This document shows positions 62,900-64,000 of a DNA stretch of 64,000 bases, piece by piece. Within the stretch, counting starts at the first letter, position 1; every line of letters begins with the position of its first letter. The position numbers were made by a program, and so were the translations under genes. The notes under the pieces were generated by a model. That model made no database searches. It was not told where the DNA came from and saw nothing but the letters and a program-made list of their open reading frames with translations. Source of the DNA: Charina bottae (Eukaryota; Chordata; Lepidosauria; Squamata; Charinaidae); the NCBI GenBank assembly GCA_023362775.1, contig JALMGJ010000004.1:77149798-77213797 (forward strand). The letters run 5' to 3'.

Positions 62900-64000
62900 T
62901 AGGCAACCCATTTGCTACAACAGAACAGTGGTGGATGGGCATGTTTCTACACTTGAAAAAACATGACCTGCAAGAGGTGGTCAGTTACATGTCCAGGCAT
63001 GCCCAGTACAATTACCTTAGGCATGCACAGACCATATCCTTCAATTGTAACCATCTGTGACTTAGTAAAGGCAGCTAGGTTACATGTTCTGGCATGTGTG
63101 GGTAGAGGCCACATTTCACTTTGATTTTCTAAAGTCCTGTGTACCTTTCTGAAAAATAAAGGCCTAAATTTTTGAAGATGGTGACTTCAGAATTCAAACA
63201 GGAGCTTAAAGATTCTACTGACCTTTTTACACCTTTGGAGATATCCTCCATCATCCAGAGCAATGCTAGGTCATGGTTTCCTTGTTGGAAAGAATGACTG
63301 CTTTTGACAAACTGCAGTAAAATCTGTTGCCAGAGTTTTGATAAAAAAAACCAAAAACATTTCTTCAGGCCAATCATGTTTGTCTCTCAAAAGCAGTGTT
63401 ATAATTCTAGCAAAGCTGTTGAGAAAAAAACAGAGGCAATATCATGTAATATTTACCAGGCTGCGTATGAAATTGTGAATGCAGCCCCTCCTCCCCTTTA
63501 GATCCCATCAAGGACCCAGGCAGGTAATTGGTTTTTATTTCTTGTTATATAAATACCAGTGGATTTGATTTATATTTTTCAGTCTCTGAATTAACACCGC
63601 CTGTAAAGAAAGCAGTTTGAAGGAGTATTTATTTTATTTATTTATTTAATCTAAGGAGTGTGCTTTTCTATTATTACGGTGACTGCTGCTGTCACAAATC
63701 TGATCTGGAATATGGCTGAGATTTCCTTCTACCAGAGAGGCCACACTATTTTCACTGTGATATAGTGTGCTGTACTTTAAGCATAGGCTGACTGCCTGTG
63801 ACTGGTTCTGATTCATGGGATACAGACAGGCCATAAAGGAGCACTTATTATAAACAGTGTATTACAACACTTCTTCATCTAAAGGTGATGGTGAGGATTT
63901 TGTATCAAATGACATGGAATCTCTCCTTTGAACTCCGTATGTTTATATTATCGATAAGCTTTTGTGTTGATGTGTGATCATTTCTTCATCATTCTTCAAC
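62900..64000. other. No recognised feature
   Basis: AT-rich sequence with a short (TTTA)n near 63630; no gene recognised. Confidence 0.5.

Overview
This is a gene-poor, AT-rich stretch of vertebrate nuclear DNA, almost certainly from a squamate reptile. The evidence is its repeat content: Sauria-type tRNA SINEs whose 3' part ends in TCGGACACGACT-like and ACCTTT-like sequence, MIR-like CORE-SINEs, a 5S rRNA-derived SINE, BovB (RTE) LINE 3' ends, an L2-type LINE with an (ATTCT)n tail, an R4-type LINE, several Penelope-like elements (PLEs) and very many microsatellites. A snake would fit the microsatellite load and the AATAG-type LINE tail, but a lizard cannot be excluded. I found no convincing exon of a host gene, no tRNA or rRNA gene, and nothing bacterial or viral. 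The window looks like intergenic or deep intronic sequence.

Layout. 1-700: a broken PLE reverse transcriptase (- strand) joined to an oppositely oriented PLE terminal segment. 1.5-6.7 kb: Sauria SINE, microsatellites, an inverted pair of PLE termini and a 5S-derived SINE. 12.98-13.87 kb: a DNA transposon with a GC-rich insert. 14.4-16.4 kb: a 438-bp palindrome beside a decayed LINE. 17.9-26.5 kb: LINE fragments, an L2 with a 516-codon RT frame, BovB between long direct repeats, and an R4 endonuclease end. 28-32 kb: LINE tails, a zinc-finger-ended LINE and hAT-like MITEs. 36-44.6 kb: two solo LTRs, a complete 1.76-kb element with one small ORF, and a 116-bp ribozyme-bearing PLE insertion. 46-60 kb: MITEs, SINEs, three more solo LTRs and two PLE copies. 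60-64 kb: mostly unannotated, with one MITE.

The main result is a set of hammerhead-ribozyme-like motifs in the PLE termini, belonging to two sequence families. They share the layout CUGANGA, an extra U, a 6-bp stem II, GAAA and an (A)YGUY cleavage box, and stems I and II differ between copies in ways that keep pairing. Hammerhead motifs in PLEs are already known as a class. The head-to-head pairs and the ribozyme-only insertion with its own target duplication are the less ordinary observations. Second is a 1,757-bp minus-strand element with a target duplication, a CpG-rich leader, a single 128-codon ORF and an AATAAA/poly(A) end. Third is a solo LTR inserted in a PLE, where a second PLE copy 5 kb away supplies the uninterrupted site.

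The coding regions do not act together as a host pathway. They are remnants of mobile elements: RT, restriction-like or GIY-YIG endonuclease and zinc-finger domains. SINEs and MITEs here depended on such enzymes for movement.
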